DNA of 50,815 bases from UBA11400 sp964550435 (GCA_964550435.1 CAZJZI010000014.1:1-50815), one strand, 5' to 3'. Shown: positions 1 through 9,723, numbered from the stretch's first letter. A program made the numbers and translations. The notes: generated by a model from the letters alone, not told the origin.

Positions 1-111
1 GGGACAGGGTTGGGACTTTCTATCACACACGATATTATTAAGGCCCCTGGCGGAACGCTATCAATCCAGACAGAATCTGGCAAGTCTGTATTTAAAATCG
101 AGTTACCATAA
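1..111 (+). CDS. Sensor histidine kinase, C-terminal fragment (5' end outside window)
   Basis: The first 36 codons in frame 1 are open and end in TAA at 109-111. They encode the last part of a HATPase_c domain: the G2 box GTGLGLSITHDIIKA, then PGG and a short beta-strand tail ending in ELP. The sequence is closely similar to the end of the kinase at 3682-7161 (GTGLGLSITHDIIKAHGG), so the two are likely paralogues either side of the tricorn-protease gene. The usual His before the GG pair is Pro here (codon CCT, where CAT would give His). Nothing upstream is visible, so sensor domains are unknown. A strong hairpin follows directly. Confidence 0.8.
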   Translation, partial: GTGLGLSITHDIIKAPGGTLSIQTESGKSVFKIELP

Positions 112-116
112 ATTAA

Positions 117-160
117 AAAGCACTTCGGAGGTCGGGTGAATCCCTGCTCCGAAGTGCTTT
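117..160. terminator. Bidirectional rho-independent terminator
   Basis: A 14-bp perfect stem, AAAGCACTTCGGAG (117-130) with CTCCGAAGTGCTTT (147-160), has a 16-nt loop, with A-rich sequence on the left and T-rich on the right. It lies between the stop of the plus-strand kinase fragment and the stop of the convergent minus-strand protease, so it can serve both. Confidence 0.8.
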
Positions 161-187
161 AATGTTACTAGAACTAGAGTCTATGAT

Positions 188-3100
188 TTAGTCTTGTAGA
201 TTCTCTATCGCAACCTGCACTGCACGCTCAAGCTGTTCGTCGCGTCCCGAATCAATCACTCCAGGCATGTTTTTAACTTTTACATTTGGCTCAGTCTGAT
301 TGTTTTCCATCCACTCGTTGTGGTAGTTTCGGGCACTAACGGGAACAACACCCCAACGGGTTCCGTCAGGCAGACCTTCCCAACCAGCGAAGCTACAGGT
401 TCCCGGAACCGGCATTCCGATGGATGTACCCAGTTGAAGTTCATTGTATGCAGCAGCATAACAATGTCCATCTGAGTACATACTCTCATTGAATAAAGTT
501 ACTGTAGGTTTGGTCCAGCGTGCTGTTGGTTCACCACCTACATCTTTAGAAGCTGTAGCATAGGTATTGAATTTCTGACCAGTGAAGAACATTGCAAGAT
601 CGGCAACCAGGTCACCACCACCATTGAACCTGGCATCTACGACCATTGATTCTCGGTCGTAGTATTTACCCAACATGGCATCAATGACGTTACGGAACGG
701 GCCGTCTCCCATGCCTGGGATGTGAACGTATCCCAGACGACCATCACTTAAGCGGTTGACTTCTTCCTCGTTGATGCGAATGTAACGCTGATACAATAGT
801 CCACGCTCAGCGCCAAGAGAGACTGGCTTCACAGTAACTTGCTGACGGTTTTTGCCATCGGCACTAACCACATCCAACAGAACGAATTTGTCCGCTTTTC
901 GGTTCAAGTAACTGGCCATATCGCGATCAGGGGTGACAGTTTCACCATCTATTTTCTCGATCACCATACCCGCTGTAATGTTCATTCCAGCTTTATCCAA
1001 TGGACCACCCTTGATGACTTCGGTTATCTTGATTCCATTTCCGGTATACCCGTAATCGAAGAAGATTCCCAGGGATGCAGTTGCATCTGGATTGTCAATG
1101 CTGGTGCTGTATCGAGCTCCGGAGTGCGAAACATTGAGCTCACCGAGTAGTTCTGACAACATTTCAGCGAATTCGTATGAGTTTCCGATGTGTGGCAGGA
1201 ACTTGCGGTACTCCTGAGCCATGAAATCCCAGTCAATACCATGGAATGTCGGCTCATAGAAAATATTTTTAGTACGGATGTATACATGCTCGAATGCTTC
1301 TACCCGTTCTTTATAGGCATCGTAAGTCATTTCACCAGCGATGCGTATTCCGGATGAGCTTCCGGCGGACAGGTTCAGCTTAGAAATACTTCCACGGCTG
1401 AGTAAGTATAGATTCTCCATGTCTTTGTCCCACACCAAGCTTCCACCACCAGTGTTCAAACGGATCAACTGCTTGGTGTCGCGCGTACGAAGATTGGTCT
1501 CCCAAAGATTGTAATTACCTTCAAAACTGGTCAAATAGTACAGTTTTTCTCCATCTTTTGACAACGTAGCATCGCTCAGGGAGCTTGAATGGATGGTTAA
1601 TCGAGCTTTGCGGTCCTTGACTCCATCCAGATCAAACTGAAGTGCCGGAGTCTCTTTGGAATCCTCTTTTTTATCGTCGTCTTTTTTCTCTTTTTCATTC
1701 AATTTGTCGAGTTCTTTTTTGAGTTTGAACTCATCTTCACTCAGGTTGAAGGTGTCCCATCCCTCTTGAGTGAAGAACATGCTGTAGACATCGCGTTCGG
1801 ATTGTCCGCTGGTTGCATAGCTTCGTAATCCATCACGGTTTGAAAACCAAAGCATTTGTTTTCCACCCATTACCCATTTCGGACGCATTTCATCGTAACC
1901 ACTTTCGGTTAGGTTAATACGCTGGGACCCATCGGCTGCTAACAATAGCACATCACTGTTAGATAACCTTGATCTCCAATCAGAAAGCAACCATCGGCTG
2001 TCAGGACTCCAGGTGAAGTATTTGTCACCATCACTCATGTGAAATAGATCATCAGGTGTTAACAGGTCGACTGTGTTACCTGATGCGAGATCCAGCACAC
2101 GAAGGGTACGACGTCCTGCGATATAGGCAAGTTTCTTGCCATCCGGACTGTATTCGGGCAGGTAATTGTCTTCCTGATTCTGTACCACACTGGTCTCTTT
2201 AAGTAACGTTGAAGCATAGAAAAACGGTTCCTCTGCACGGACTTTCTCGGTCTTGAAAATGCTCCAGCGTCCATCACGTTCACTGGCATACACAACACCT
2301 TTTCCATCAGGTGTAAAGGTCACAAAACGCTCACGTTCAGCAGTATTTGTGATTCGTTTGGTCATAGCACCATCCACTGAGGTAACAAACACTTCGCCAC
2401 GTGCAACGAAAGCGATTTCCTTTCCATCAGGAGATACCGCCATTTCCTGAACGCCCCCATTAATTGAAATGAATTTGTCTGTGTTTGCTTTGTCCTGTGT
2501 ACGGATGCGAACATCAACTTTACGAGGTTCCTGTCCATCGCGCATGGTGTATAAATCACCATCATATCCAAATGCAAGCACGCCGTTTCCCTGGCTCAAA
2601 AAGCGCACGGGATGTGTTTCGAAACTGGTTACCTGAGTTCGTTGTGACGGATTGGAAACTGGCATTTTGTGAACGTTGAAGGTGCCACTTTCTTCACTCA
2701 GAAAGTATATCGTCTGCTCGTCCTGACTAAAAACAGGTTGGCGATCTTCTCCCAGCCAACTGGTAAGCATGGTGTGCTGGTTAGTGGATGCATTGTACAT
2801 CCAGATATCACGGGTAATATCGGAGCGATGGTGTTTTCTCCAGTCATTTTCACCACCTTTTTTGTCATGATAGATCATGATTGAACCATCCCGACTTGTT
2901 TGAACGTATTCGGCTGGGATCGTGAAAATCTGATCAACACGCCCACCGGTTACCGATACGCTATAGAGCTCCGGCTGTGATCCAGTTGGAAATTGTCGGT
3001 GTTCCGCAGTGTCCATGCGCTGAGCACCAAAAACGATAGAGCTACCATCGGCAGAAAACGTGTACGGACTCTCATCGGCTGAATGAAAAGTGACACGGGT

Positions 3101-3403
3101 TGCGGGTCCCCCCATAGCGTCCATCACATACACATCGAAATTGCCATATCTGTCGGAAGCGAATGCGATTTTAGACCCATCCGGACTCCAAACCGGCATA
3201 TAATCGTGGGCATCATGGAAAGTTAGTTGTGTAGCATCACCACCACTGGCAGCAACACGATACAAATCGCCCATATACGTGAACACAATATGATTCCCGT
3301 CGGGAGATATCGTTTGATATCGAATCCATTGTGGTGTAATCTGGGCGAATGCAACAGATGACATCGCGACAAGAACCAGAGTTAGTACTAGTTTTTTCAT
3401 CAT
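188..3403 (-). CDS. Secreted tricorn-like S41 peptidase
   Basis: This 1071-residue protein starts with a Sec signal peptide (MMKKLVLTLVLVAMSSVAFA, then Q). Residues about 25-330 carry WD40/TolB-like PD40 repeats with recurring SPDG/S.DG motifs, and a second beta-propeller runs to about 690. A highly charged Lys/Asp/Glu linker lies near residues 555-580. A PDZ domain (about 785-870) and an S41 core follow. The tricorn catalytic set is visible: Ser759-His760 (NVSHSG), Ser977-Asp978 (YSDGH) and Glu1038 (QTEPNV), with spacing like the archaeal tricorn enzyme (S745-H746, S965-D966, E1023). It should be a periplasmic or secreted serine peptidase acting on peptides or unfolded protein. It is monocistronic and divergent from the five-GAF kinase. 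Family assignment is firm; the substrate is unknown. Confidence 0.93.
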   Translation of the reverse strand: MMKKLVLTLVLVAMSSVAFAQITPQWIRYQTISPDGNHIVFTYMGDLYRVAASGGDATQLTFHDAHDYMPVWSPDGSKIAFASDRYGNFDVYVMDAMGGPATRVTFHSADESPYTFSADGSSIVFGAQRMDTAEHRQFPTGSQPELYSVSVTGGRVDQIFTIPAEYVQTSRDGSIMIYHDKKGGENDWRKHHRSDITRDIWMYNASTNQHTMLTSWLGEDRQPVFSQDEQTIYFLSEESGTFNVHKMPVSNPSQRTQVTSFETHPVRFLSQGNGVLAFGYDGDLYTMRDGQEPRKVDVRIRTQDKANTDKFISINGGVQEMAVSPDGKEIAFVARGEVFVTSVDGAMTKRITNTAERERFVTFTPDGKGVVYASERDGRWSIFKTEKVRAEEPFFYASTLLKETSVVQNQEDNYLPEYSPDGKKLAYIAGRRTLRVLDLASGNTVDLLTPDDLFHMSDGDKYFTWSPDSRWLLSDWRSRLSNSDVLLLAADGSQRINLTESGYDEMRPKWVMGGKQMLWFSNRDGLRSYATSGQSERDVYSMFFTQEGWDTFNLSEDEFKLKKELDKLNEKEKKDDDKKEDSKETPALQFDLDGVKDRKARLTIHSSSLSDATLSKDGEKLYYLTSFEGNYNLWETNLRTRDTKQLIRLNTGGGSLVWDKDMENLYLLSRGSISKLNLSAGSSSGIRIAGEMTYDAYKERVEAFEHVYIRTKNIFYEPTFHGIDWDFMAQEYRKFLPHIGNSYEFAEMLSELLGELNVSHSGARYSTSIDNPDATASLGIFFDYGYTGNGIKITEVIKGGPLDKAGMNITAGMVIEKIDGETVTPDRDMASYLNRKADKFVLLDVVSADGKNRQQVTVKPVSLGAERGLLYQRYIRINEEEVNRLSDGRLGYVHIPGMGDGPFRNVIDAMLGKYYDRESMVVDARFNGGGDLVADLAMFFTGQKFNTYATASKDVGGEPTARWTKPTVTLFNESMYSDGHCYAAAYNELQLGTSIGMPVPGTCSFAGWEGLPDGTRWGVVPVSARNYHNEWMENNQTEPNVKVKNMPGVIDSGRDEQLERAVQVAIENLQD

Positions 3404-3681
3404 ACAAGTAGGTTAAATTAAAAGACCAAAAATTGAACAAGTTTTTGGAATCTAAGGCAAAAATCGATTGAAATCAGGTAGATAGTATTTTTTAACATGG
3501 GATTTACAAATAATCGTGTAAACCTGGAATAGTTTCGAAGATTTCAACTTTAAAATTTATTTTTTCGATTTAAAAATAAAGTGTTGTATTTCATTAAATT
3601 GTGCATATTTCATAGATAAACAAATTCAAAATACTATATTAAAGTGTGTCGCAAAGTCGTCGATAATAATTCAGATGTAAT
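3404..3681. promoter_or_regulatory. Divergent intergenic region, tricorn protease / GAF kinase
   Basis: This 278-bp AT-rich region lies between two divergent starts and must hold both promoters. A weak Bacteroidota-like candidate for the kinase is TTG near 3584 followed after about 17 nt by an AT-rich ATATTTC box; it is not convincing. I see no hairpin, RNA gene or ORF. The kinase start ATG at 3682 has no clear Shine-Dalgarno, which is normal for this lineage. Confidence 0.4.
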
Positions 3682-6600
3682 ATGAGTCAAAAATCGGAAT
3701 TGGATGAGCTTCAAAACAAATTAAAGCAGCGAGAGGCAGAGCTACTTGTTATCAATAGTGTGCAGCAGGCATTGTCTTCACAGTCTGATTTAGATCAGAT
3801 TTATACGCTCGTCGGAGAGAAACTTCGGGAATTGTTCGACGCACAGGTTACTGGAATTTATCAGTTTGACCACGAAAACCAATTAGAGCATTTTGGGTAT
3901 TTATTCGAGGATGGAGAACGGATTTATCCAGAATCCAGACCATTGAATAAGCTCAGAAAGTGGCTCATTGATAATGCCAAAACATTATTGGTCAACGAGA
4001 ATGCAGACGATATAATTCTTGAAGTCACAGGTGAGGAGCACAAGGCAATACCTGGAACCAGGCTACCAAAATCATTGGTGTTTGTTCCGATTATTGTAAA
4101 CAACACGGTTAAAGGGTGTGTAAGCCTGCAGAATTTGGACCGCGAGAATGCGTTTCCTGAATCGGATATCCAGCTACTCACTACGCTGGTAAACGGAATG
4201 GGTCTTGCCCTTGAGAGTGCACAATTATTTGACCAGACTTCCAGGTTACTTGCCGAGACTGAACAACGAAATGCAGAACTCGCAGTAATCAATAGTATTC
4301 AGCAAGGTCTAGTAGCTCAAATGGACCTTCAGGCCATCTATGATCTGGTTGGGGACCAAATCCGTGATATTTTCGACGCGCAAGTAGTGGTAATTGCAAC
4401 CTTTGATCACGATTCTAACAAAGAATTGTTCAAATACGGCTTTGAAGCTGGTAAGAAGTTCAACTCCATGACTCGACCTATTGATAAAATCCGTCAACGA
4501 CTAATTAAGACCCGAAAATTAATTCACATATCAGAAAATACAGCTGAAGCTTATACCACTATAACCGGCGAACCACCAAAATCACTGCCCGGTACCAAGT
4601 TTCCCAAATCAATGCTTTATGTACCACTGATCATTGGAGAGTTAGTCCAGGGATATGTAAGCCTGCAGAATCTGGACAAAGAACATGCGTTTTCTGAATC
4701 AGATGTACGTCTTCTGAGCACCCTTGCTAACAGTATGAGTGTTGCCCTCGAGAATGCACGCCTTTTCAATGAGACAGAGCAACGGAATGCAGAATTAGCT
4801 GTTATAAACAGTGTTCAAAATGGCCTTGTGGCTGAAATGGATCTTCAGGCGATTTATGATCTAATTGGCGATCGGATTCGAGAGTTGTTCGACGCTCAGG
4901 TTACCAGTATTGTCACATTTGATCTTGAAAACAAGAAAGAACATTTCAACTATTTATTTGAAGACGGTGACAGGCTTTTCCCGAGTCCAAGGAGGTACGA
5001 TAGGGTCCGTGAAAAACTCATTAAAGAACGGAAGACGCTACTTTTTAATGAGAACGTAGATAAATACATTTCAGAAATTAACGGTGAACCTCATAAAGCT
5101 GTTCCTGGGACCCGAGGAGCGAAATCTGCCGTATATGTTCCACTTGGGGTTGGTGATATTGTCAGAGGATATGTAACACTTCAGAATCTGGATCGGGAGA
5201 ATGCATTTACAGAATCTGATGTCAGACTTCTAAACACTCTTACGAATAGTATGAGTGTTGCCCTTGAGAATGCCCGTCTATTCGAAGAAACGAATCGCTT
5301 ACTAGCCGAAACCGCACAACGAAATGCCGAACTGGCCATTATAAATAGTGTACAGGATGGACTGGTACAGGAAATGGACATGGCTGCCATCTACAAACTC
5401 GTTGGAGAGCGGATCTGCGATGTTTTGGACACGCAAACTATGATCATCCGAACGTTCGAATACAGTACCGGACTGGAACACTGGCAGTATGCAGTAGAAA
5501 AAGGGGAGTTTATTGAAGTAAAACCTCGTCCATTTATATGGGCGAACAAGATCCTCATCGAAACCAAAGAACATCTGCTTATCAACGAGAATTACGAGCT
5601 AACCGCTGTCCAGTACGATGGCACGGCCATTACTAAGGGTCTGGCGCCGAAATCGGCTGTTTTTGTTCCAATGATCGTTGGAAACACAGTTGTTGGATCT
5701 GTAAGTCTTCAGAATGTTGATAAAGAGCACGCCTTTAGTGAATCAGATGTTCGTCTGGTTACGACACTGACCAATAGTATGAGTGTGGCCATCGAAAATG
5801 CCCGATTATTCAGTGAAACCAGTAGACTACTTCAGGAAACGAATCAACGTGCAACCGAACTGGATACAGTAAATAGAATCAGTAATGCCCTGGTGTCTCA
5901 ACTTGAATTCGATGTGCTAATCAATATGGTCGGGGAACTCATGCGTGAGACCTTTCATGCTGACATCGTATTCCTGGCGTTACACGACACAACCGAGAAT
6001 ATGATCCATTTCCCATATTATTACGGAGATGAAGCACAGTCCCGGCCTTTCGGGAATGGAATTACCGAGAAAATTATTACGGGTCGACAACCTGTTTTAA
6101 TCAACGATGATCTGGACACGGCATACAAGAAAATGCAGGCTGAAAAACGTGGTCGTTGGGTCGCTTCATTTTTGGGGGTTCCAATAGTAGTGGGAGACCA
6201 GGCCATCGGAGTCATTAGCGTTCAGCGTACCCAGGAAGGTGACGTTTTCGATGCTGCCGATCAACGGTTACTTTCAACCATTGCCGCAAACGTGGGAGTG
6301 GCGATTCAAAACGCAGATTCATACAAGAAACTGAGTACTGCCCTCGAAGACCTGAAAGCAGTTCAGGAGCAGCTCATTCAGCAGGAGAAACTGGCTAGTT
6401 TGGGACAATTAACAGCTGGAATTGCCCATGAAATCAAGAATCCGTTGAATTTTGTAAACAACTTTTCATCTGTATCCATTGAAATGCTTGAAGAAGTTGA
6501 GATAGAGTTGTTGAAAATCAAAAATGACCCGTCTCAGGCTACATCAGAATCATTAGAAGAAGCCTTGGCAATCCTCAGCGATATTAAATCGAATCTCATT

Positions 6601-7161
6601 AAAATCAACGATCATGGAAGCCGGGCTGATGGTATAGTGAAATCCATGCTCATGCATTCCCGCGGTGGAAGTGGTAAGAAAGAACCAGCAGATTTCAACT
6701 CGGTCGTGAAAGAATATGTGAACCTCGCATACCATGGGATGCGTGCCAGCAAACATCCGATTCAAGTTGATATCACGCTAAATGCTGATGAGAAAATCAA
6801 TCAAGTGCCCATAATTACAGAGGATTTTTCTCGTGTTATTTTGAATATCTGTAACAACGCTTTTGATGCTATGCGTGACAAGGTCGAGTCTGAAGGTAAC
6901 AAGTACAAGCCTTCACTCATAGTGTCTACGTTCAAAAGAAATGGTGGCATTTGCATGGAGATTCAAGATAATGGACCAGGGATTCCAGATGAACTGGTAG
7001 ATAAGATCCTTCAGCCGTTTTTTACTACAAAAAAAGGGACACAAGGCACCGGATTAGGACTCTCCATAACTCATGATATCATAAAAGCTCACGGTGGATC
7101 GATGAGTATTGAATCTGTTACTGGAAAAACATTGTTTAAAATAAATTTACCCGAAAACTAA
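3682..7161 (+). CDS. Cytosolic sensor histidine kinase with five tandem GAF domains
   Basis: The protein has 1159 residues and neither signal peptide nor membrane segment. Five GAF units begin near residues 22, 202, 374, 553 and 730. Each of the first four opens with a V/I-INS-x-Q helix, has a DAQV or similar strand and ends with NSMSVALENARLF or a close variant. The fifth is more divergent. A coiled-coil linker leads to an H-box (GIAHEIKNPLNFV, phosphoacceptor His916). The HATPase domain has an N-box (NICNNAFDAM), a G1 box (DNGPGIPD), an F-box (PFFTTKK) and a G2 box (GTGLGLSI). The role is sensing a soluble ligand or redox state and phosphorylating the two receiver proteins encoded just downstream. 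No Cys is placed like a bilin ligand, so phytochrome function is not supported. The ligand is unknown. The repeated units look like internal tandem duplications. Confidence 0.93.
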   Translation: MSQKSELDELQNKLKQREAELLVINSVQQALSSQSDLDQIYTLVGEKLRELFDAQVTGIYQFDHENQLEHFGYLFEDGERIYPESRPLNKLRKWLIDNAKTLLVNENADDIILEVTGEEHKAIPGTRLPKSLVFVPIIVNNTVKGCVSLQNLDRENAFPESDIQLLTTLVNGMGLALESAQLFDQTSRLLAETEQRNAELAVINSIQQGLVAQMDLQAIYDLVGDQIRDIFDAQVVVIATFDHDSNKELFKYGFEAGKKFNSMTRPIDKIRQRLIKTRKLIHISENTAEAYTTITGEPPKSLPGTKFPKSMLYVPLIIGELVQGYVSLQNLDKEHAFSESDVRLLSTLANSMSVALENARLFNETEQRNAELAVINSVQNGLVAEMDLQAIYDLIGDRIRELFDAQVTSIVTFDLENKKEHFNYLFEDGDRLFPSPRRYDRVREKLIKERKTLLFNENVDKYISEINGEPHKAVPGTRGAKSAVYVPLGVGDIVRGYVTLQNLDRENAFTESDVRLLNTLTNSMSVALENARLFEETNRLLAETAQRNAELAIINSVQDGLVQEMDMAAIYKLVGERICDVLDTQTMIIRTFEYSTGLEHWQYAVEKGEFIEVKPRPFIWANKILIETKEHLLINENYELTAVQYDGTAITKGLAPKSAVFVPMIVGNTVVGSVSLQNVDKEHAFSESDVRLVTTLTNSMSVAIENARLFSETSRLLQETNQRATELDTVNRISNALVSQLEFDVLINMVGELMRETFHADIVFLALHDTTENMIHFPYYYGDEAQSRPFGNGITEKIITGRQPVLINDDLDTAYKKMQAEKRGRWVASFLGVPIVVGDQAIGVISVQRTQEGDVFDAADQRLLSTIAANVGVAIQNADSYKKLSTALEDLKAVQEQLIQQEKLASLGQLTAGIAHEIKNPLNFVNNFSSVSIEMLEEVEIELLKIKNDPSQATSESLEEALAILSDIKSNLIKINDHGSRADGIVKSMLMHSRGGSGKKEPADFNSVVKEYVNLAYHGMRASKHPIQVDITLNADEKINQVPIITEDFSRVILNICNNAFDAMRDKVESEGNKYKPSLIVSTFKRNGGICMEIQDNGPGIPDELVDKILQPFFTTKKGTQGTGLGLSITHDIIKAHGGSMSIESVTGKTLFKINLPEN

Positions 7162-7212
7162 TGCTAATTTTGATTAGCTTATGTGCCCTTATAAATTGAA
7201 AAAATTCTAGCC

Positions 7213-7608
7213 ATGTTAAAATTTTTAGTTGTAGATGATGAACCTGATGTTGAAATGCTATTTCGTCAGAAATTTCGAAAAGAAATCAAGAACGACATTA
7301 TTGACATAAGCTTTGCTTTTTCTGGCAATGAAGCATTGGATGTACTAAGAAGTAAACAACCCCCTGAGGTTGTTTATATTTTTTCAGACATCAACATGCC
7401 TGGATTGTGTGGACTATAATTATTTTAAAAAGTAAAAGCAGAGTTTCCTAAAATTCATGTCAGTATGATTTCGGCCTATGGTGACGATGAGAACTATAAA
7501 AATGCTATCGCCAGCGGCGCTAAAGAATTTTTTACTAAGCCCATCGATTTTGATCATCTAAAAAGTGAAATCAATGCTTTTTTAACTGCTAAAGAGCCCG
7601 GAAACTAG
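7213..7608 (+). pseudogene. Single-domain response regulator, broken by two in-frame stops
   Basis: The reading frame starts as a good CheY-like receiver (FLVVDDEPD; acidic pair Asp8-Asp9; phosphoacceptor Asp59 in FSDINMP). It meets TAA at 7417-7419 and a second TAA at 7426-7428, then continues in the same frame with the rest of the fold: KVKAEFPKIHV, SMISAYGDDENYKNA (switch Ser) and FFTKPIDF (conserved Lys) to TAG at 7606-7608. The intact protein would have 131 residues. The damage sits exactly where MPGLDGLELLKK is expected; the frame reads GLCGL-stop-LF-stop-KVK. The N-terminus resembles the receiver of the next gene, so the two are probably duplicates. It is either a recent pseudogene or a local sequence error; no frameshift is needed to explain it. 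Confidence 0.85.
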
Positions 7609-7657
7609 CTGATATCTAAAGCGATAGTTCAGAAAATACATTACACTCCTGATAAAC

Positions 7658-8821
7658 ATGACTAACAACAGAATCTTAGTGGTCGATGATGAACCAGACC
7701 TCGAACTTTTGGTAACCCAGAAGTTCAGGAAACAAATCCGTGATGGACACCTGTCATTTGATTTTGCTGGAGATGGAGTAGAAGCTTTAATTAAAGTTGA
7801 TGACAATCCTGATTACGCTTTGGTTTTGACCGATATCAACATGCCACGAATGGATGGATTGACTCTTTTGGACGAACTTCGTGGCAAGGAAAGAGCAGAT
7901 TTAAAGACCGTCGTTGTGTCTGCTTATGGCGACATGGCAAACATTCGAACTGCTATGAATCGAGGCGCTTATGATTTCATTACCAAGCCAATTGACTTTG
8001 GAGACCTTGAGACAACTATTTTAAAAACGATTGACGAAGTCGGACGCATTCGCGAAGCCATCAAAGCCCAAGAGCAGCTGAGCACGATTCAATATGAACT
8101 CGGGACCGCAGCACGAATCCAACAAAAAATTCTAAAACGAAGCTTTCCTGCGTATCCAACTCGAAAAGATTTTGACTTGTTTGCCAAAATGGAAGCAGCC
8201 CGAGAAGTGGGCGGAGATTTATACGACTTTTTCTTTATAGACGACGATCGTTTGGCTTTTTTGGTCGGTGACGTAAGTGGTAAAGGCGTTCCTGCGGCAA
8301 TTTATATGGCGGTCTGCAGAACTATGATCCGTGCTGTAGCCTCTCAGGTTGGTGATCCAGCTGAATGTCTGCGCCGTGTGAATCACATGCTGATTCCAGA
8401 GAGCGATCTCACGACATTTGTTACAGTATTCTATGGCGTTTACAATACTCGAACTGGCGATGTTAGGTACTGCAACGGTGGACATAATCTGCCGTATGTT
8501 TTAAGGGCAGACAATACAGTCGAAGAACTTGCTCCAACCGACGGACTTTTACTTGGAAAAATACCTAACATCGAATACGACTCAGCTAAGTTGAAGCTCG
8601 AAAAAGGGGACAGGCTTGTAGTGTTCACCGATGGTGTGACCGAAGCTATGAATCCAGTGGGGGATATGTACGAAGAACCACGATTGGAGCAATTTTTGTC
8701 GCATTTGGGTCCAGGAAGTTGCGAGCAACTCACGGATGCTTTGTTTGAGGATGTATTTAAATTTGCCGATGGGGCTGAACAATCAGACGATATCACAGTT
8801 TTGGTCTTAGGTAGATCCTGA
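7658..8821 (+). CDS. Response regulator with PP2C-type (SpoIIE/RsbU) phosphatase output
   Basis: This 387-residue protein has two parts. Residues 1-125 are a receiver: acidic pair Asp10-Asp11, phosphoacceptor Asp59 (LTDINMPRMDG), switch Ser88 in VVVSAYG and Lys110 in FITKPIDF. A helical linker (125-165) joins a SpoIIE phosphatase domain with the metal-binding motifs EVGGDLYD, VGDVSGKGVPAA, GGHNLPYV, FTDGVTEA and SDDITVLVL. Family knowledge says such proteins dephosphorylate anti-sigma-factor antagonists or other Ser/Thr-phosphorylated partners when the receiver is phosphorylated. It follows the five-GAF kinase and the broken regulator in the same orientation, so that kinase is the likely phosphodonor. 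No anti-sigma (RsbW) or antagonist (RsbV) gene lies here. Confidence 0.93.
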   Translation: MTNNRILVVDDEPDLELLVTQKFRKQIRDGHLSFDFAGDGVEALIKVDDNPDYALVLTDINMPRMDGLTLLDELRGKERADLKTVVVSAYGDMANIRTAMNRGAYDFITKPIDFGDLETTILKTIDEVGRIREAIKAQEQLSTIQYELGTAARIQQKILKRSFPAYPTRKDFDLFAKMEAAREVGGDLYDFFFIDDDRLAFLVGDVSGKGVPAAIYMAVCRTMIRAVASQVGDPAECLRRVNHMLIPESDLTTFVTVFYGVYNTRTGDVRYCNGGHNLPYVLRADNTVEELAPTDGLLLGKIPNIEYDSAKLKLEKGDRLVVFTDGVTEAMNPVGDMYEEPRLEQFLSHLGPGSCEQLTDALFEDVFKFADGAEQSDDITVLVLGRS

Positions 8822-8914
8822 GATCTTATCAACCCTGTGTAAAAGCTGAAAAATTTAGTTTCTGTATCTCATTGTCGGTGGAACTTATTATCTTCAGCCC
8901 ATCGTTACACCACC

Positions 8915-9700
8915 ATGGAAATTGAAGAACTAAATCGGGTAGACGGCGCAACTGCTGTCGTAACAGGTGCTGGATCAGGAATTGGTCGTGCATGTGCAAT
9001 TCAACTGGCTGAAGCCGGAGCATTACGATTATTTATTACCGGACGCAGAAAAGAACAATTGGATGAAACAGCTTTGATGATATCATCGCTTGCTCCAAAA
9101 ACCAAGGTTATTATTGCTTCGGGAGATGTAAATGATTCTAAATGGAGACAGGAACTCGTTTCTGAGGTCTTTGTGAACGGTCCTTTAGACATTTTGGTCA
9201 ACAATGCCGGAGTGTATTATGCCACTCAATTCGAGGAGACCACTGACGAAGAATTGTCCACGGTTTTACAGACAAACCTAGCCTCTGTTTTCTCATTAAC
9301 ACGCGATCTGCTTCCTTTACTTGAGCGCAGTACTTATCCGTCAGTTATCAATATTGGAAGTACTCTCAGTCTTCGTCCAATTGCCCAGGGAGCCGGATAT
9401 AATATGTCAAAGGCTGCAATTGACCATCTGACCAGGAGTTTGGCACTTGAGCTGGGACCACGCAGAATACGTGTGAATTGTGTTTCGCCGGGAATTATTG
9501 AAACTCCAATGTATCGAGGCAGATTTTCTTCCGAAAAAGCCTACCGCGACGCAATTGACCAGGCAACGCTTTGGCATCCACTAGGACGCGTCGGAACTCC
9601 GGAAGATATTGCCCGTTCGGTATTGTTCTTGGCCAGTCGGGCATCGTCGTGGATTACAGGCGTGGTATTGCCGGTTGACGGTGGGTTGCTCACAACCTGA
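8915..9700 (+). CDS. Short-chain dehydrogenase/reductase, candidate pteridine reductase
   Basis: This is a classical SDR of 261 residues: nucleotide-binding TGAGSGIG (17-24), NNAG (96-99), catalytic Ser149 and Tyr162-x3-Lys166 in GYNMSKAA, then the PGIIETPM loop. GR-x-R residues after the second beta strand (TGRRKEQ) favour NADP(H). By sequence alone it could be any SDR oxidoreductase. Its position as first gene of a cluster with a DHFR-like reductase and a dihydroneopterin aldolase suggests a pterin reductase of the FolM/PTR1/sepiapterin-reductase kind, which is inference. The gap to the next gene is 23 bp. The 93 bp upstream have no terminator, so weak read-through from the phosphatase gene is possible. 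Confidence 0.88.
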   Translation: MEIEELNRVDGATAVVTGAGSGIGRACAIQLAEAGALRLFITGRRKEQLDETALMISSLAPKTKVIIASGDVNDSKWRQELVSEVFVNGPLDILVNNAGVYYATQFEETTDEELSTVLQTNLASVFSLTRDLLPLLERSTYPSVINIGSTLSLRPIAQGAGYNMSKAAIDHLTRSLALELGPRRIRVNCVSPGIIETPMYRGRFSSEKAYRDAIDQATLWHPLGRVGTPEDIARSVLFLASRASSWITGVVLPVDGGLLTT

Positions 9701-9723
9701 TCTAAATTCAAGCAGATTTTAAC

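Noticed and set aside
3682..7161. Phytochrome-type photoreceptor
   Set aside because: GAF units lack a bilin-binding Cys context and there is no PHY domain.
7396..7440. Diversity-generating-retroelement variable region as cause of clustered changes in the receiver gene
   Set aside because: No reverse transcriptase or template repeat is present, and changes are not confined to adenines.
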